DNA of 8,568 nucleotides from Gammaproteobacteria bacterium UBA3532 (GTDB lineage Bacteria > Pseudomonadota > Gammaproteobacteria > Enterobacterales > UBA3532), in assembly GCA_002376965.1 (NCBI GenBank), contig DFOV01000166.1, positions 1 through 8,568 on the forward strand, written 5' to 3'. The notes beneath the pieces were generated by a model that saw nothing but the letters and a program-made list of their open reading frames with translations, made no database searches and was not told the DNA's origin. Positions 1 through 8,568 of the stretch are shown one piece after another. The position numbers and the translations under genes were made by a program. Position 1 is the stretch's first letter, and every line of letters starts with the position of its first letter.

Positions 1-107
1 TGGTCGCAGCTTTCTTGCACGAATAGTGGCTCGTCTCCAGACAGCAAAAAGCAGCGGTGCTGGCCTTGAGCTAGGGCATTTGGCAGACTCGATGCATTGA
101 CCAACAT
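1..107 (-). CDS. holA: DNA polymerase III subunit delta, N-terminal fragment (cut by window edge)
   Basis: This is the first 35 codons of an open frame that runs off the left edge. It starts at an ATG at 107-105, only 2 bases after the lptE stop. An in-frame TAA lies just upstream (116-114), so this is the first possible ATG. The peptide contains FLLSGDEPLFVQES, which matches the N-terminus of the delta subunit; the E. coli protein has a similar LLLGNDPLLLQES stretch. Delta opens the beta sliding clamp as part of the clamp-loader complex in the cytoplasm. Its place directly after lptE is the usual gammaproteobacterial order leuS-lptE-holA, which supports the call. No clear separate promoter is visible, so it is probably co-transcribed and translationally coupled to lptE. 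Only the N-terminus is visible, so domain content cannot be judged. Confidence 0.88.
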   Translation of the reverse strand, partial: MLVNASSLPNALAQGQHRCFLLSGDEPLFVQESCD

Positions 108-109
108 GC

Positions 110-600
110 CTACTTAGCCAGCGTACCTAGAGCATTGAGGATTTGATTGATAGCATCGCGGCGCATATCTTCAATCAGCATTTCTCGCTCTAACGCTTTA
201 CCAAGAAGTTGACTGGGATTGTCCGTGTATTCTCGACGTAATTGAATGCTGTTCCTGACAGCAGGCTCATCAAATGGCGGCAGGTGAATGGCATAATCTA
301 ATCGGTATAGCAGCTCGTATTCAGCTATTTCGCCATCGGAGCGGACGGTTAATGCCTGTTGCATAACGCTTTCCTGCTCAAATAGAACTTTGCTGTTTGC
401 TTCTCCCTGGTTTTGAGCCAGGGGGATATCGTAGTGATGACAACGCACATAAAATTGGCGCGTTAAGGCTTGTTGAGCATCGTTCGATTCTAGCAATATA
501 GGCTGAACCTTGGGGTTCAGCTTTAAGCTTCCGGCGAGATGAAAGCCGCAGCCATAGAGAAAAATGACTGCAGTGATAATGAACAGGCGAATAGCGCGCA

Positions 601-601
<1 letters not shown>
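110..601 (-). CDS. lptE: LPS-assembly lipoprotein LptE
   Basis: This 163-residue protein is the lipoprotein plug partner of LptD in the outer-membrane translocon that inserts lipopolysaccharide into the outer leaflet. The N-terminus is a short lipoprotein signal peptide: R2 and R5, a hydrophobic stretch 6-16, then the lipobox L15-Y16-G17-C18. Acylation would occur at C18. The following GFHLAG is the hallmark LptE (RlpB) start of the mature protein. Later stretches YELLYRLDY (about 97-105) and REYTDNPSQLLGKALE (about 123-138), then a C-terminal amphipathic helix, also fit the family. It is somewhat shorter than E. coli LptE (193 residues). The ATG shares its A with the leuS stop (TAATG at 603-599). 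No strong Shine-Dalgarno precedes it, so translation is probably coupled to leuS by reinitiation. Tyrosine at the -2 position of the lipobox is uncommon but tolerable. Confidence 0.93.
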
Positions 602-3234
<2,633 letters not shown>

Positions 3235-3277
3235 TTAATTGGATAAACGGTGGAACACCTATTAGCCAGTAGCAGCA

Positions 3278-3438
3278 CATGAACCTCATATTTCATCCAC
3301 TGTCGCCAAGCAGCTGGAAATTTCTTGCGCAAAACGCCGTAAAATCATCCATGATGGCTCAGCTGCTGCATCCATGCAGCAGATGTTTGCTCCAGAAACA
3401 TCCAGCTACTTGACGATAGTGGACGGTAGCTGTTCATG
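3278..3438. repeat. 161-bp imperfect inverted repeat (REP/MITE-like intergenic element)
   Basis: The left arm 3296-3324 is the reverse complement of the right arm 3395-3423 at 24 of 29 positions. The five differences are at 3302, 3306, 3311, 3319 and 3320. Farther out, CATGAAC at 3278-3284 pairs exactly with GTTCATG at 3432-3438, with a three-base offset between the outer and inner blocks. The 70-base centre contains further small palindromes, annotated separately. The element begins 19 bases beyond the stop of the FG-GAP gene and ends about 90 bases before leuS, entirely in non-coding DNA. As RNA either strand could fold into a long stem, so it may end or protect the FG-GAP transcript, but no uridine run follows the outer stem. 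No transposase is present. It is most likely a non-autonomous palindromic element; membership of a repeated family is inference. Confidence 0.7.
3344..3402. repeat. Three consecutive short palindromes in the centre of the inverted repeat
   Basis: ATCAT/ATGAT (3344-3348 and 3351-3355) surround CC. CTGCTGCAT/ATGCAGCAG (3363-3371 and 3374-3382) also surround CC and form a perfect 9-bp pair, folding as 8 bp with a TCCA loop. GATGTTT/AAACATC (3382-3388 and 3396-3402) surround a 7-base spacer. The first two share the core CATCCATG. The third shares its edges with the second palindrome and with the right arm of the large repeat, so alternative folds are possible. On the minus strand the first palindrome is followed by a short T run (3344-3341), but the 5-bp stem is too weak to call a normal intrinsic terminator. 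Confidence 0.7.
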
Positions 3439-3457
3439 ATCTTGCTCTGGGTATAGA

Positions 3458-4768
3458 TTAAATTTCGAGGCTGACGGCTGCAGAATAGTCGCTGACAAAC
3501 CCGTGTTTATCTACGGTAGCAACTTCGACACTATAGAGCCCTTCAACCAAGCCGCTAAGAACGGTTTCACGCGCCGACCCGTCGGTGATACTTACAACCC
3601 GTTGTACATTGCTGTCATGATTGGTATATCGAACCAAAAAGCCACCAAGCTGTTCTTCGGTCATAGCTGCACCGCTTTGACGCTCAAGCACGGCATCCCA
3701 AGACAGTGCTATCTGACCTTGAATCAACTCGCCTGTTGAAGAGTCTGACTCCGTTTGGTTTAGTCCTGGATCGTCAGAGCAAATGCGCCAATTAGTATCG
3801 GCAACCGTCGCAATGCGCTTGGAGCTGCCAATAGAGCCTTCGCCCATGATATATAACCAGTTTTCACCGGTTTGACGATTGCGCCACACAACATCATCGA
3901 CTCCATCACCATTGGTGTCTTGTAGCGATGCAATGGTCCAGTCCATATTGGCCACATCCGCCAGTCGATAGCTAACTGCGACATGGCCATTATTCATCAT
4001 ATATACCCACAGGGTTCCCGTGTTCGTATTGCGCCACAAGATATCTTGCTGACCGTCTCCATTAAAGTCGCCCAAGCTGACCATCGACCACTCTAAACCA
4101 ACGCGATTCAAACCATAACTTTGGCTAATGTTGGCACCATCTAGCAGGTAAACCCATACATCCTGTGTTGCGCTATTGCGCCACAATACATCGGCTCGGC
4201 CATCACCAGACAGGTCTCCAATTGATTCTACAGCCCACTCAGCTGCAACCTGCTTAACAATACTCTTGGCTGAAATAACCGTTGCACCTTGCATCATATG
4301 AACATAAAGCTGTCCGGTTGTCTGGTGTTGCCAAAATACATCATCGGTACCGTCCGCGTTAGCATCACCAAAACCTACAATATCCCATTCGCTAGGCACT
4401 ACGCCTGGTGACCGTGAAACCAGCGTCGATTCGCCATCTAGTAAATAGATCCAATTCGTTCCATTCTGGTGACGCCAAAACAAGTCCGTCTTACCATCGC
4501 CATTAAAGTCACTGCGTCCAACAAGACGCCATTCTGTTGAAACTTTATTTAGCGGATAACTGGAAACTATGAAGTCGGCATTTACTTCATAACTCCAATT
4601 GTCTCCGGTCGCCATCTGACGCCAAACCAGCTGGTCATATGCTGGCGGGGTCTCTTCGGAGCATGTGGTAACACCCTCAGCCAAACGGCAAGCATAGGCT
4701 GAAGTCGCTGTTGCCATCAGAGCTAAAAACGCTCCGACATATTTCACTGTTTTTAAATCCCCAATCAT
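3458..4768 (-). CDS. Secreted FG-GAP/VCBS repeat protein with C-terminal fibronectin type III-like domain
   Basis: This 436-residue protein is predicted to be exported. Residues 1-26 form a signal peptide (K6, K9, hydrophobic 10-22), with likely cleavage after A24 or A26. Five repeats of about 49 residues each carry a calcium-loop motif D-x-[NS]-x-D-G-x-x-D, at 87-95, 135-143, 185-193, 234-242 and 284-292. Each is followed by [VIL][FLV]W[RQ] and a TG..W.Y.M-type strand. A degenerate unit without the loop begins near W49, so five or six propeller-like blades are possible. Residues 350-436 resemble a fibronectin type III domain (LSWDAV at 355-360, ending YSVEVATVDKHGFVSDYS). Such proteins usually act in adhesion or carbohydrate/protein binding; no catalytic domain is visible, so the exact role is unknown. 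The ATG at 4768 is chosen for its AAGG site and signal peptide; a TTG start at 4876 would add 36 residues and bury the signal. It is divergent from the AbgT-family gene. Confidence 0.85.
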   Translation of the reverse strand: MIGDLKTVKYVGAFLALMATATSAYACRLAEGVTTCSEETPPAYDQLVWRQMATGDNWSYEVNADFIVSSYPLNKVSTEWRLVGRSDFNGDGKTDLFWRHQNGTNWIYLLDGESTLVSRSPGVVPSEWDIVGFGDANADGTDDVFWQHQTTGQLYVHMMQGATVISAKSIVKQVAAEWAVESIGDLSGDGRADVLWRNSATQDVWVYLLDGANISQSYGLNRVGLEWSMVSLGDFNGDGQQDILWRNTNTGTLWVYMMNNGHVAVSYRLADVANMDWTIASLQDTNGDGVDDVVWRNRQTGENWLYIMGEGSIGSSKRIATVADTNWRICSDDPGLNQTESDSSTGELIQGQIALSWDAVLERQSGAAMTEEQLGGFLVRYTNHDSNVQRVVSITDGSARETVLSGLVEGLYSVEVATVDKHGFVSDYSAAVSLEI

Positions 4769-4776
4769 TTTATGCG

Positions 4777-4780
4777 CCTT
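4777..4780 (-). promoter_or_regulatory. Ribosome binding site deciding the start of the FG-GAP gene
   Basis: On the minus strand AAGG lies 8 bases before the ATG at 4768-4766. It supports that start over an upstream TTG at 4876, because translation from 4768 puts a well-formed signal peptide at the very N-terminus. Confidence 0.6.
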
Positions 4781-4792
4781 GTTTTTATATTT

Positions 4793-4821
4793 TCGAATGT
4801 AGATAACAATTGTTATATAGT
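4793..4821 (+). promoter_or_regulatory. Candidate promoter of the AbgT-family gene
   Basis: A good -10 hexamer TATAGT (5 of 6 to consensus) is at 4816-4821. The only -35 at 17-base spacing is a poor TCGAAT at 4793-4798 (3 of 6). Transcription would begin near 4828, giving a leader of about 48 bases. The -10 touches the right end of the 14-bp palindrome at 4803-4816, so a protein bound there should interfere with initiation. The poor -35 suggests activator dependence or a misassigned promoter. Confidence 0.35.
4803..4816. promoter_or_regulatory. Perfect 14-bp palindrome, candidate operator
   Basis: ATAACAA is followed directly by its reverse complement TTGTTAT, with no spacer. It lies in the 107-bp region between two divergent genes and next to their candidate -10 boxes. 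Its symmetry and length suit a dimeric regulator; MarR-type proteins often bind AT-rich sites of this kind, but no regulator gene is visible here and the assignment is inference. The site could control one or both genes. Confidence 0.45.
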
Positions 4822-4843
4822 GTAGTCGCATACTTCCATACAA
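4814..4843 (-). promoter_or_regulatory. Candidate promoter of the FG-GAP gene
   Basis: On the minus strand a -35 of TTGTAT (4843-4838, 3 of 6) and a -10 of TATATA (4819-4814, 4 of 6) are separated by 18 bases. Transcription would start near 4807, about 39 bases before the ATG at 4768. This -10 overlaps the -10 proposed for the divergent transporter gene, so the two promoters would be mutually exclusive. A TATAAA nearer the gene was not chosen because it would leave almost no leader. Confidence 0.25.
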
Positions 4844-4865
4844 AACGTGAAGACCATCACAGGAC

Positions 4866-4869
4866 AAGG
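4866..4869 (+). promoter_or_regulatory. Ribosome binding site deciding the start of the AbgT-family gene
   Basis: AAGG lies 6 bases before the ATG at 4876. It favours that start over an in-frame ATG at 4810, which has no such site and would place 22 extra residues across the promoter region. Confidence 0.6.
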
Positions 4870-4875
4870 TTTGCA

Positions 4876-6366
4876 ATGCAATATATTCACGCGCGACTGG
4901 TACGATATCTATCCATTATCGAAAAAATCGGGAATCGGTTACCTCATCCAACAGCCATTTTTATTTTTCTGGCTGCTATTATGGTGCCATTGTCCGAGTT
5001 GATCAATCAGTTCGGCATAGAGGCTCAACACCCTGTGTCAGGAGAACTATTAAGGCCGCGCTCTCTAGCTAGCGCTGAAGGACTTTCATTCATCCTGACT
5101 CAAACTATAGCTAACTTTACTCACTTTGCACCATTGGGGTCAGTACTTATTGCAATGTTGGGCTTAGGTATTGCCGAAAAAAGCGGCTTACTCTCGGCTT
5201 TACTGAGCCGACTTGTCAAAGCCACTCCAGCGCGATTGTTAGCCTTTGTTGTTATATTTGCCGGTATTTTATCCAATCTCGCAGTCGATGCTGGTTATGT
5301 TGTTCTTATCCCCTTAGCTGGCTCATTATATCTTGCGGCGGGTCGCAATCCTTTAGCAGGCATTGGGCTGGCTTTCGCAGGCGTCTCGGCCGGCTTTAGC
5401 GCTAACCTGATAGCAGGGCCATTTGACGCGATCATGGCAGGTCTAAGCCAGACAGCGGCACAAATTATCGACAATCAATACACTATAAATCTGACGTTCA
5501 ATTATTATTTTATGGCAGCCTCCACGCTATTAATTGCGTTCACCGGCAGTCTGGTGAATGCGAAGTGGGTCGAACCCTACCTTGGAGAACATCAAAGTAA
5601 GGAACACAAACAATCGCAGGATACCCTTGATAATCATCCAGGGCTGATTTATGCAGCAATAGCATTTGTCGCTGCTGTATTGTTGCTGGCCTGTGGGCTA
5701 ATACCTGAAGAAGGCTTTCTCCGCGAACCGCAAACCAATGGAATATTAAGTGCCGATGTTATTAGAGGTTCTGTGGTAGTCATAAGCCTCATAGCAGCCT
5801 TGTGTGGCCTTGCCTATGGCTGGGGTGCGCGCACCATCACAACCTCCCATCAACTGGTTGAGGCAATGGAAGATGCGATGAAAAGCATGAGTGGCTACAT
5901 CGTGCTGATGTTTTTTGCTGCTCAGTTTGTTGCCTACTTTAACTGGACACAACTTGGACCAATATTCGCCATCAGCGGAGCAGACTCTTTACGTGAGACC
6001 GGCCTATCTCCACTATTGTTACTGCTATTGTTCATGGCGTTTAGTGCGCTGCTAAACCTATTTATCGGAAGTGCCAGTGCAAAATGGGCAATTCTCGCAC
6101 CGGTTTTTATTCCTCTGTTTATGCTGCTTGGAATGCCGCCAGAGGCAACAACGGCAGCCTATCGCGTCGCGGACAGTGTAACGAACATCATTACACCACT
6201 AATGCCCTATTTTGGCGTTGTTCTAATATTTGTTCGCCAATATCAACCCAATGCCGGTTTAGGTACGCTAGCGGCGATGATGTTTCCCTATGCTGTGGCT
6301 TTGGGGCTGGTATGGGCGTTATTTTTCAGCCTATGGTTTTTACTCTCTCTGCCTTTTGGTTTTTAA
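4876..6366 (+). CDS. AbgT-family transporter
   Basis: This 496-residue polytopic inner-membrane protein belongs to the AbgT family. E. coli AbgT (508) imports p-aminobenzoyl-glutamate, a folate breakdown product. YdaH and MtrF of the same family have been described as antimetabolite (sulfonamide) exporters. Family features in order are the N-terminal amphipathic NRLPHPTAIF (20-29), NLAVDAGYVVLIPL (134-147), GVSAGFSANLIAGPFDA (169-185), a hydrophilic linker rich in K, E and Q (about 236-254), NLFIGSASAKWAILAPVFIP (394-413) and AYRVADSVTNIITPLMPYFG (428-447). D184, N394, W404, P422, R430 and D433 appear to correspond to residues highlighted in YdaH/MtrF structural work, so the transport site looks intact. 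Direction and substrate cannot be decided from sequence. The neighbours are unrelated: a secreted FG-GAP protein diverges from it and a sugar permease follows 135 bases later. No abgA/abgB hydrolase gene is adjacent in the window. Confidence 0.93.
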   Translation: MQYIHARLVRYLSIIEKIGNRLPHPTAIFIFLAAIMVPLSELINQFGIEAQHPVSGELLRPRSLASAEGLSFILTQTIANFTHFAPLGSVLIAMLGLGIAEKSGLLSALLSRLVKATPARLLAFVVIFAGILSNLAVDAGYVVLIPLAGSLYLAAGRNPLAGIGLAFAGVSAGFSANLIAGPFDAIMAGLSQTAAQIIDNQYTINLTFNYYFMAASTLLIAFTGSLVNAKWVEPYLGEHQSKEHKQSQDTLDNHPGLIYAAIAFVAAVLLLACGLIPEEGFLREPQTNGILSADVIRGSVVVISLIAALCGLAYGWGARTITTSHQLVEAMEDAMKSMSGYIVLMFFAAQFVAYFNWTQLGPIFAISGADSLRETGLSPLLLLLLFMAFSALLNLFIGSASAKWAILAPVFIPLFMLLGMPPEATTAAYRVADSVTNIITPLMPYFGVVLIFVRQYQPNAGLGTLAAMMFPYAVALGLVWALFFSLWFLLSLPFGF

Positions 6367-6393
6367 GTATATTCAACACTCAGCTCCCATTGT

Positions 6394-6421
6394 TTGAAAA
6401 CTGGTCTAAACTCAATGTAAC
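6394..6421 (+). promoter_or_regulatory. Candidate promoter of the MalF-type permease gene
   Basis: TTGAAA at 6394-6399 (5 of 6 to the -35 consensus) is followed after 16 bases by TGTAAC at 6416-6421 (4 of 6 to the -10 consensus). Initiation near 6428 would fall inside the left arm of the inverted repeat at 6420-6472, leaving a leader of about 74 bases. Transcription from the AbgT-family gene is an alternative, since the gap is only 135 bases and no clear terminator is seen. Confidence 0.3.
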
Positions 6422-6472
6422 CGGCGGCAAACCTCGATCGAAAACATCGATTTAAATGGCATTGTCGCCGGT
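6420..6472 (+). repeat. Inverted repeat (11-bp stem) in the leader of the permease gene
   Basis: ACCGGCGGCAA at 6420-6430 pairs with TTGTCGCCGGT at 6462-6472 over 11 bp with one G-U pair. The 31-base interval holds a smaller pair TCGAT/ATCGA (6434-6438 and 6446-6450) and the palindrome ATTTAAAT. The downstream sequence GTAATTAC has no T run, so this is not a canonical rho-independent terminator. It may be an operator, an mRNA-stabilising hairpin or a degraded terminator of the AbgT-family gene. Confidence 0.5.
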
Positions 6473-6501
6473 AATTACGAGAGCCGGGAGAAAAAATAAC
6501 A

Positions 6502-8556
6502 ATGCGGTTTAAGTTCAAATGGTGGAGAGGTTTTTCGTGGCATAACGCGATCGGGCTATTGCTCGCTTCAGCCCTGGTTGCCAGCCTCGGCTATATAACG
6601 GTCGACAATATTCAAGCTCAGCAATTGCGCCAACATGCAGAGCGCGGTGCCATGATGGCATCACATGCCTTGGCTCGGATCGTTGGACAGGTCACCCAGA
6701 CCGGCTCGAAGAAAAAGCAACAAGAGTCGCTGATGCTGTTGATAGACGACTGGACCCTGCGCCATTTTGAAGTCGACTCCGTTCGCATCGTTGATCAACC
6801 TAGAAAGCGCTTAATACTCTCCACCAGCATTGAAGATTTAAATATCGGCAAGACACCGAGAAAACTGCGGAAAGAAGAAAAATGGCTATACGACCTTGGG
6901 AATGAGTTACGAACTGGCTATGACTTCAATCTGGCCCGAGGAATCCCGACCACCCACGAAATTGACTACTTAAAAGATGGCTTGGTACGCATATCTTTTC
7001 CATCCTTCCATACGAAAAATGGCAAGCGAAAGTATGCTGGATATGTTCAACTGCAATCTTATTTAAATCTGCAGAGCAGAGAGCTACCGCAAATGCCTTT
7101 CTGGCTTTTAGCGATCCTCCCTACCCTTCTTTTTATCATATTTAGCCAAACGCCATTTTTTTCCAGGGAAACGAACAATAAGCCTGCTTCGCGCTTTGTC
7201 CTCGGCCCTTTTATATTAGGTGCGATATTACTCGCAACAGGGATTGGTTTGTACGCGACCAAAAGCCTCACAACCTATAATGCTGAATACCGCACGCTCA
7301 CATTGGATATAGCGGATAGCTGGTATAGTCAAACTCAAGAAGTAAAACAGCTACAAAACCTTCTAAACTTGCAGAAAGAAATAGCCTTTGACGAGGAAGG
7401 GCTGCCACTGCTTTATATCATGCAAAGGGCTTACACCCAACGTCACTCTTCAATAGTCGATCCCATCGTCGACAACTATCTGGAACTCGGCGATACAGTC
7501 ATCGAAGAAATAGAAAAATCCGATAGACGTCAGGTTCAAAAGTGGCTGACACTATCAGTCGCTGGAGCAATTATCATATTTGTCTTTTTTAGTTCAGGCT
7601 ATGCGTCCAGAAGTTGGACCGTTTTTAAAAAACACATTACAGCCTACACCTACATCATGCCAGCGATGGTAGGTATGACAGTACTGGTATTCTTCCCGGT
7701 CATATATGGAATAACCCTGTCCCTAACTGAACAAAATATCTACAATCAAAGCAGTGACCTACTCGATATATGGGTCGGCTTTCGCAACTACGTAGAAATC
7801 TTGTCGGATATCGATATTTTTATCCAAACAGAAGACGGGGTTTCCACCAATTACGACAGCTTCTATTGGACGCTCTTCATCACAGTCATGTGGACCATTT
7901 CAAATGTATTTATTGGTGTCACCTTAGGGATGGTTCTTGCCTTAATTCTTAACACTCCAGGCTTAAAATGTGCCTATATTTATCGCGTTCTGTTAGTGCT
8001 ACCTTGGGCGATCCCCAACTACATTACGGCACTGACTTGGCACGGATTATTCCATCAGCAGTTTGGCGCGATAAACCAGGTTGTGCAGATGTTTGGTGGC
8101 CAACCGATCGCATGGTATGACACCGTATTTACCTCTTTTCTCACTGGAGTCGCGGCCAATGGCTGGTTAAGCTTCCCTTTCATGATGGTAGTGGGCTTAG
8201 GTGCCTTACAGTCTGTCGATCAAGAAATGTACGACTCAGCCAATCTGGATGGAGCAACACGATGGCAAAAGTTCCGCTTTATAACCTTTCCATCGATTCA
8301 GCCTGTGATGGTTCCCGCCATTATTTTATCTGTCATATGGACATTCAACATGTTCAATGTTGTATTTTTGGTCTCTGGGGGCCAACCAGCTGGGGCCAAC
8401 GAAATTCTAATTACGAAAGCCTTCAAAATTGCTTTTTACCAATTTCAATATGGCTACGCAGCAGCCTACTCAACGGTTATTTTCATTATATTAATTATTT
8501 ACGGTGTATTCCAAAACCGCGTTTCAAAAGCATCAGAGGGAATTCAGAAATTATAG
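6502..8556 (+). CDS. MalF-type sugar ABC transporter permease with large N-terminal sensor-like extension
   Basis: This 684-residue inner-membrane protein is one half of the membrane channel of a carbohydrate ABC importer. The core permease is the C-terminal 300 residues or so, with membrane segments near 383-407, 454-482, 493-513, 541-570, 601-625 and 652-671. The cytoplasmic EAA loop that docks the ATPase reads YDSANLDGA at 577-585 followed by F591 and the I-T-F-P at 594-597, matching MalF-type permeases. The first 370 residues are extra. They comprise a membrane segment at 15-33, a predicted periplasmic region at about 34-198, a helical hairpin at 199-215 and 232-251, a second predicted periplasmic, mainly helical region at 252-347, and a segment at 348-365. 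E. coli MalF is 514 residues and carries its large periplasmic loop inside the core instead. A GGGAG ribosome site lies 11 bases before the ATG, a slightly long spacing. A MalG-type partner probably follows beyond the window. Substrate is unknown. Confidence 0.85.
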   Translation: MRFKFKWWRGFSWHNAIGLLLASALVASLGYITVDNIQAQQLRQHAERGAMMASHALARIVGQVTQTGSKKKQQESLMLLIDDWTLRHFEVDSVRIVDQPRKRLILSTSIEDLNIGKTPRKLRKEEKWLYDLGNELRTGYDFNLARGIPTTHEIDYLKDGLVRISFPSFHTKNGKRKYAGYVQLQSYLNLQSRELPQMPFWLLAILPTLLFIIFSQTPFFSRETNNKPASRFVLGPFILGAILLATGIGLYATKSLTTYNAEYRTLTLDIADSWYSQTQEVKQLQNLLNLQKEIAFDEEGLPLLYIMQRAYTQRHSSIVDPIVDNYLELGDTVIEEIEKSDRRQVQKWLTLSVAGAIIIFVFFSSGYASRSWTVFKKHITAYTYIMPAMVGMTVLVFFPVIYGITLSLTEQNIYNQSSDLLDIWVGFRNYVEILSDIDIFIQTEDGVSTNYDSFYWTLFITVMWTISNVFIGVTLGMVLALILNTPGLKCAYIYRVLLVLPWAIPNYITALTWHGLFHQQFGAINQVVQMFGGQPIAWYDTVFTSFLTGVAANGWLSFPFMMVVGLGALQSVDQEMYDSANLDGATRWQKFRFITFPSIQPVMVPAIILSVIWTFNMFNVVFLVSGGQPAGANEILITKAFKIAFYQFQYGYAAAYSTVIFIILIIYGVFQNRVSKASEGIQKL

Positions 8557-8568
8557 CCCTTATCAAAT

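Noticed and set aside
3344..3355. Intrinsic terminator for the FG-GAP gene made by ATCAT/ATGAT followed by a short T run on the minus strand.
   Set aside because: The stem is only 5 AT-rich pairs with a two-base loop, which is too weak. Any termination here would more likely depend on the larger repeat structure.
3490..3770. The C27 of the FG-GAP protein and the preceding AYA as a lipoprotein lipobox, which would make the protein membrane-anchored.
   Set aside because: The -3 position is alanine and -2 is tyrosine, a poor lipobox. A normal signal peptidase I site after A24 or A26 fits better. The coordinates given cover part of the gene; the signal peptide itself is at about 4691-4768.
4810..4875. 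N-terminal extension of the AbgT-family protein from an ATG at 4810.
   Set aside because: The extra 22 residues have no family similarity that I recognise, lack a ribosome site and include the predicted -10 box.
4769..4876. N-terminal extension of the FG-GAP gene from a TTG at 4876 (36 more residues).
   Set aside because: It has no ribosome site, would cross the divergent promoter region and would place the signal peptide internally. The ATG at 4768 with AAGG upstream is better.
6084..6455. A 123-codon plus-strand open frame overlapping the 3' end of the AbgT-family gene and running into the gap.
   Set aside because: It lies in another frame over conserved transporter sequence, and its tail in the gap covers the inverted repeat. 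No ribosome site or known domain supports it.

Overview
The window looks like chromosomal DNA of a Gammaproteobacterium, probably a marine or environmental heterotroph. The main evidence is the gene order leuS-lptE-holA, a conserved essential cluster in that class. LptE also implies a Gram-negative cell with an LPS outer membrane. The genus cannot be read from this sequence alone.

Layout: positions 1-3189 (minus strand) hold a tightly packed operon read right to left. It contains leuS (leucyl-tRNA synthetase), lptE (LPS-assembly lipoprotein, sharing one base with the leuS stop) and the first 107 bases of holA (DNA polymerase III delta subunit, cut by the window edge). Upstream of leuS, 3190-3457 is non-coding. 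Most of it is a 161-bp imperfect inverted repeat with short palindromes nested in its centre, resembling a REP/MITE-type intergenic element.

Positions 3458-4768 (minus) encode a secreted protein with five FG-GAP/VCBS-type calcium-binding repeats and a C-terminal fibronectin type III-like domain. A 107-bp divergent promoter region (4769-4875) carries a perfect 14-bp palindrome. It separates that gene from an AbgT-family inner-membrane transporter on the plus strand (4876-6366).

After a 135-bp gap containing an 11-bp stem inverted repeat and a possible promoter, positions 6502-8556 (plus) encode a MalF-type sugar ABC transporter permease. It carries an unusual N-terminal extension of about 370 residues, with four predicted membrane segments and two predicted periplasmic regions. 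The window ends 12 bases after its stop, where a MalG-type partner would be expected.

The leuS operon is housekeeping. The right half is accessory: surface or secreted adhesion, a transporter of the folate-catabolite/sulfonamide family, and the start of a carbohydrate-uptake locus. The most unusual items are the extended permease and the large intergenic inverted repeat. No insertion sequence, CRISPR array, tRNA, rRNA or phage gene was seen.
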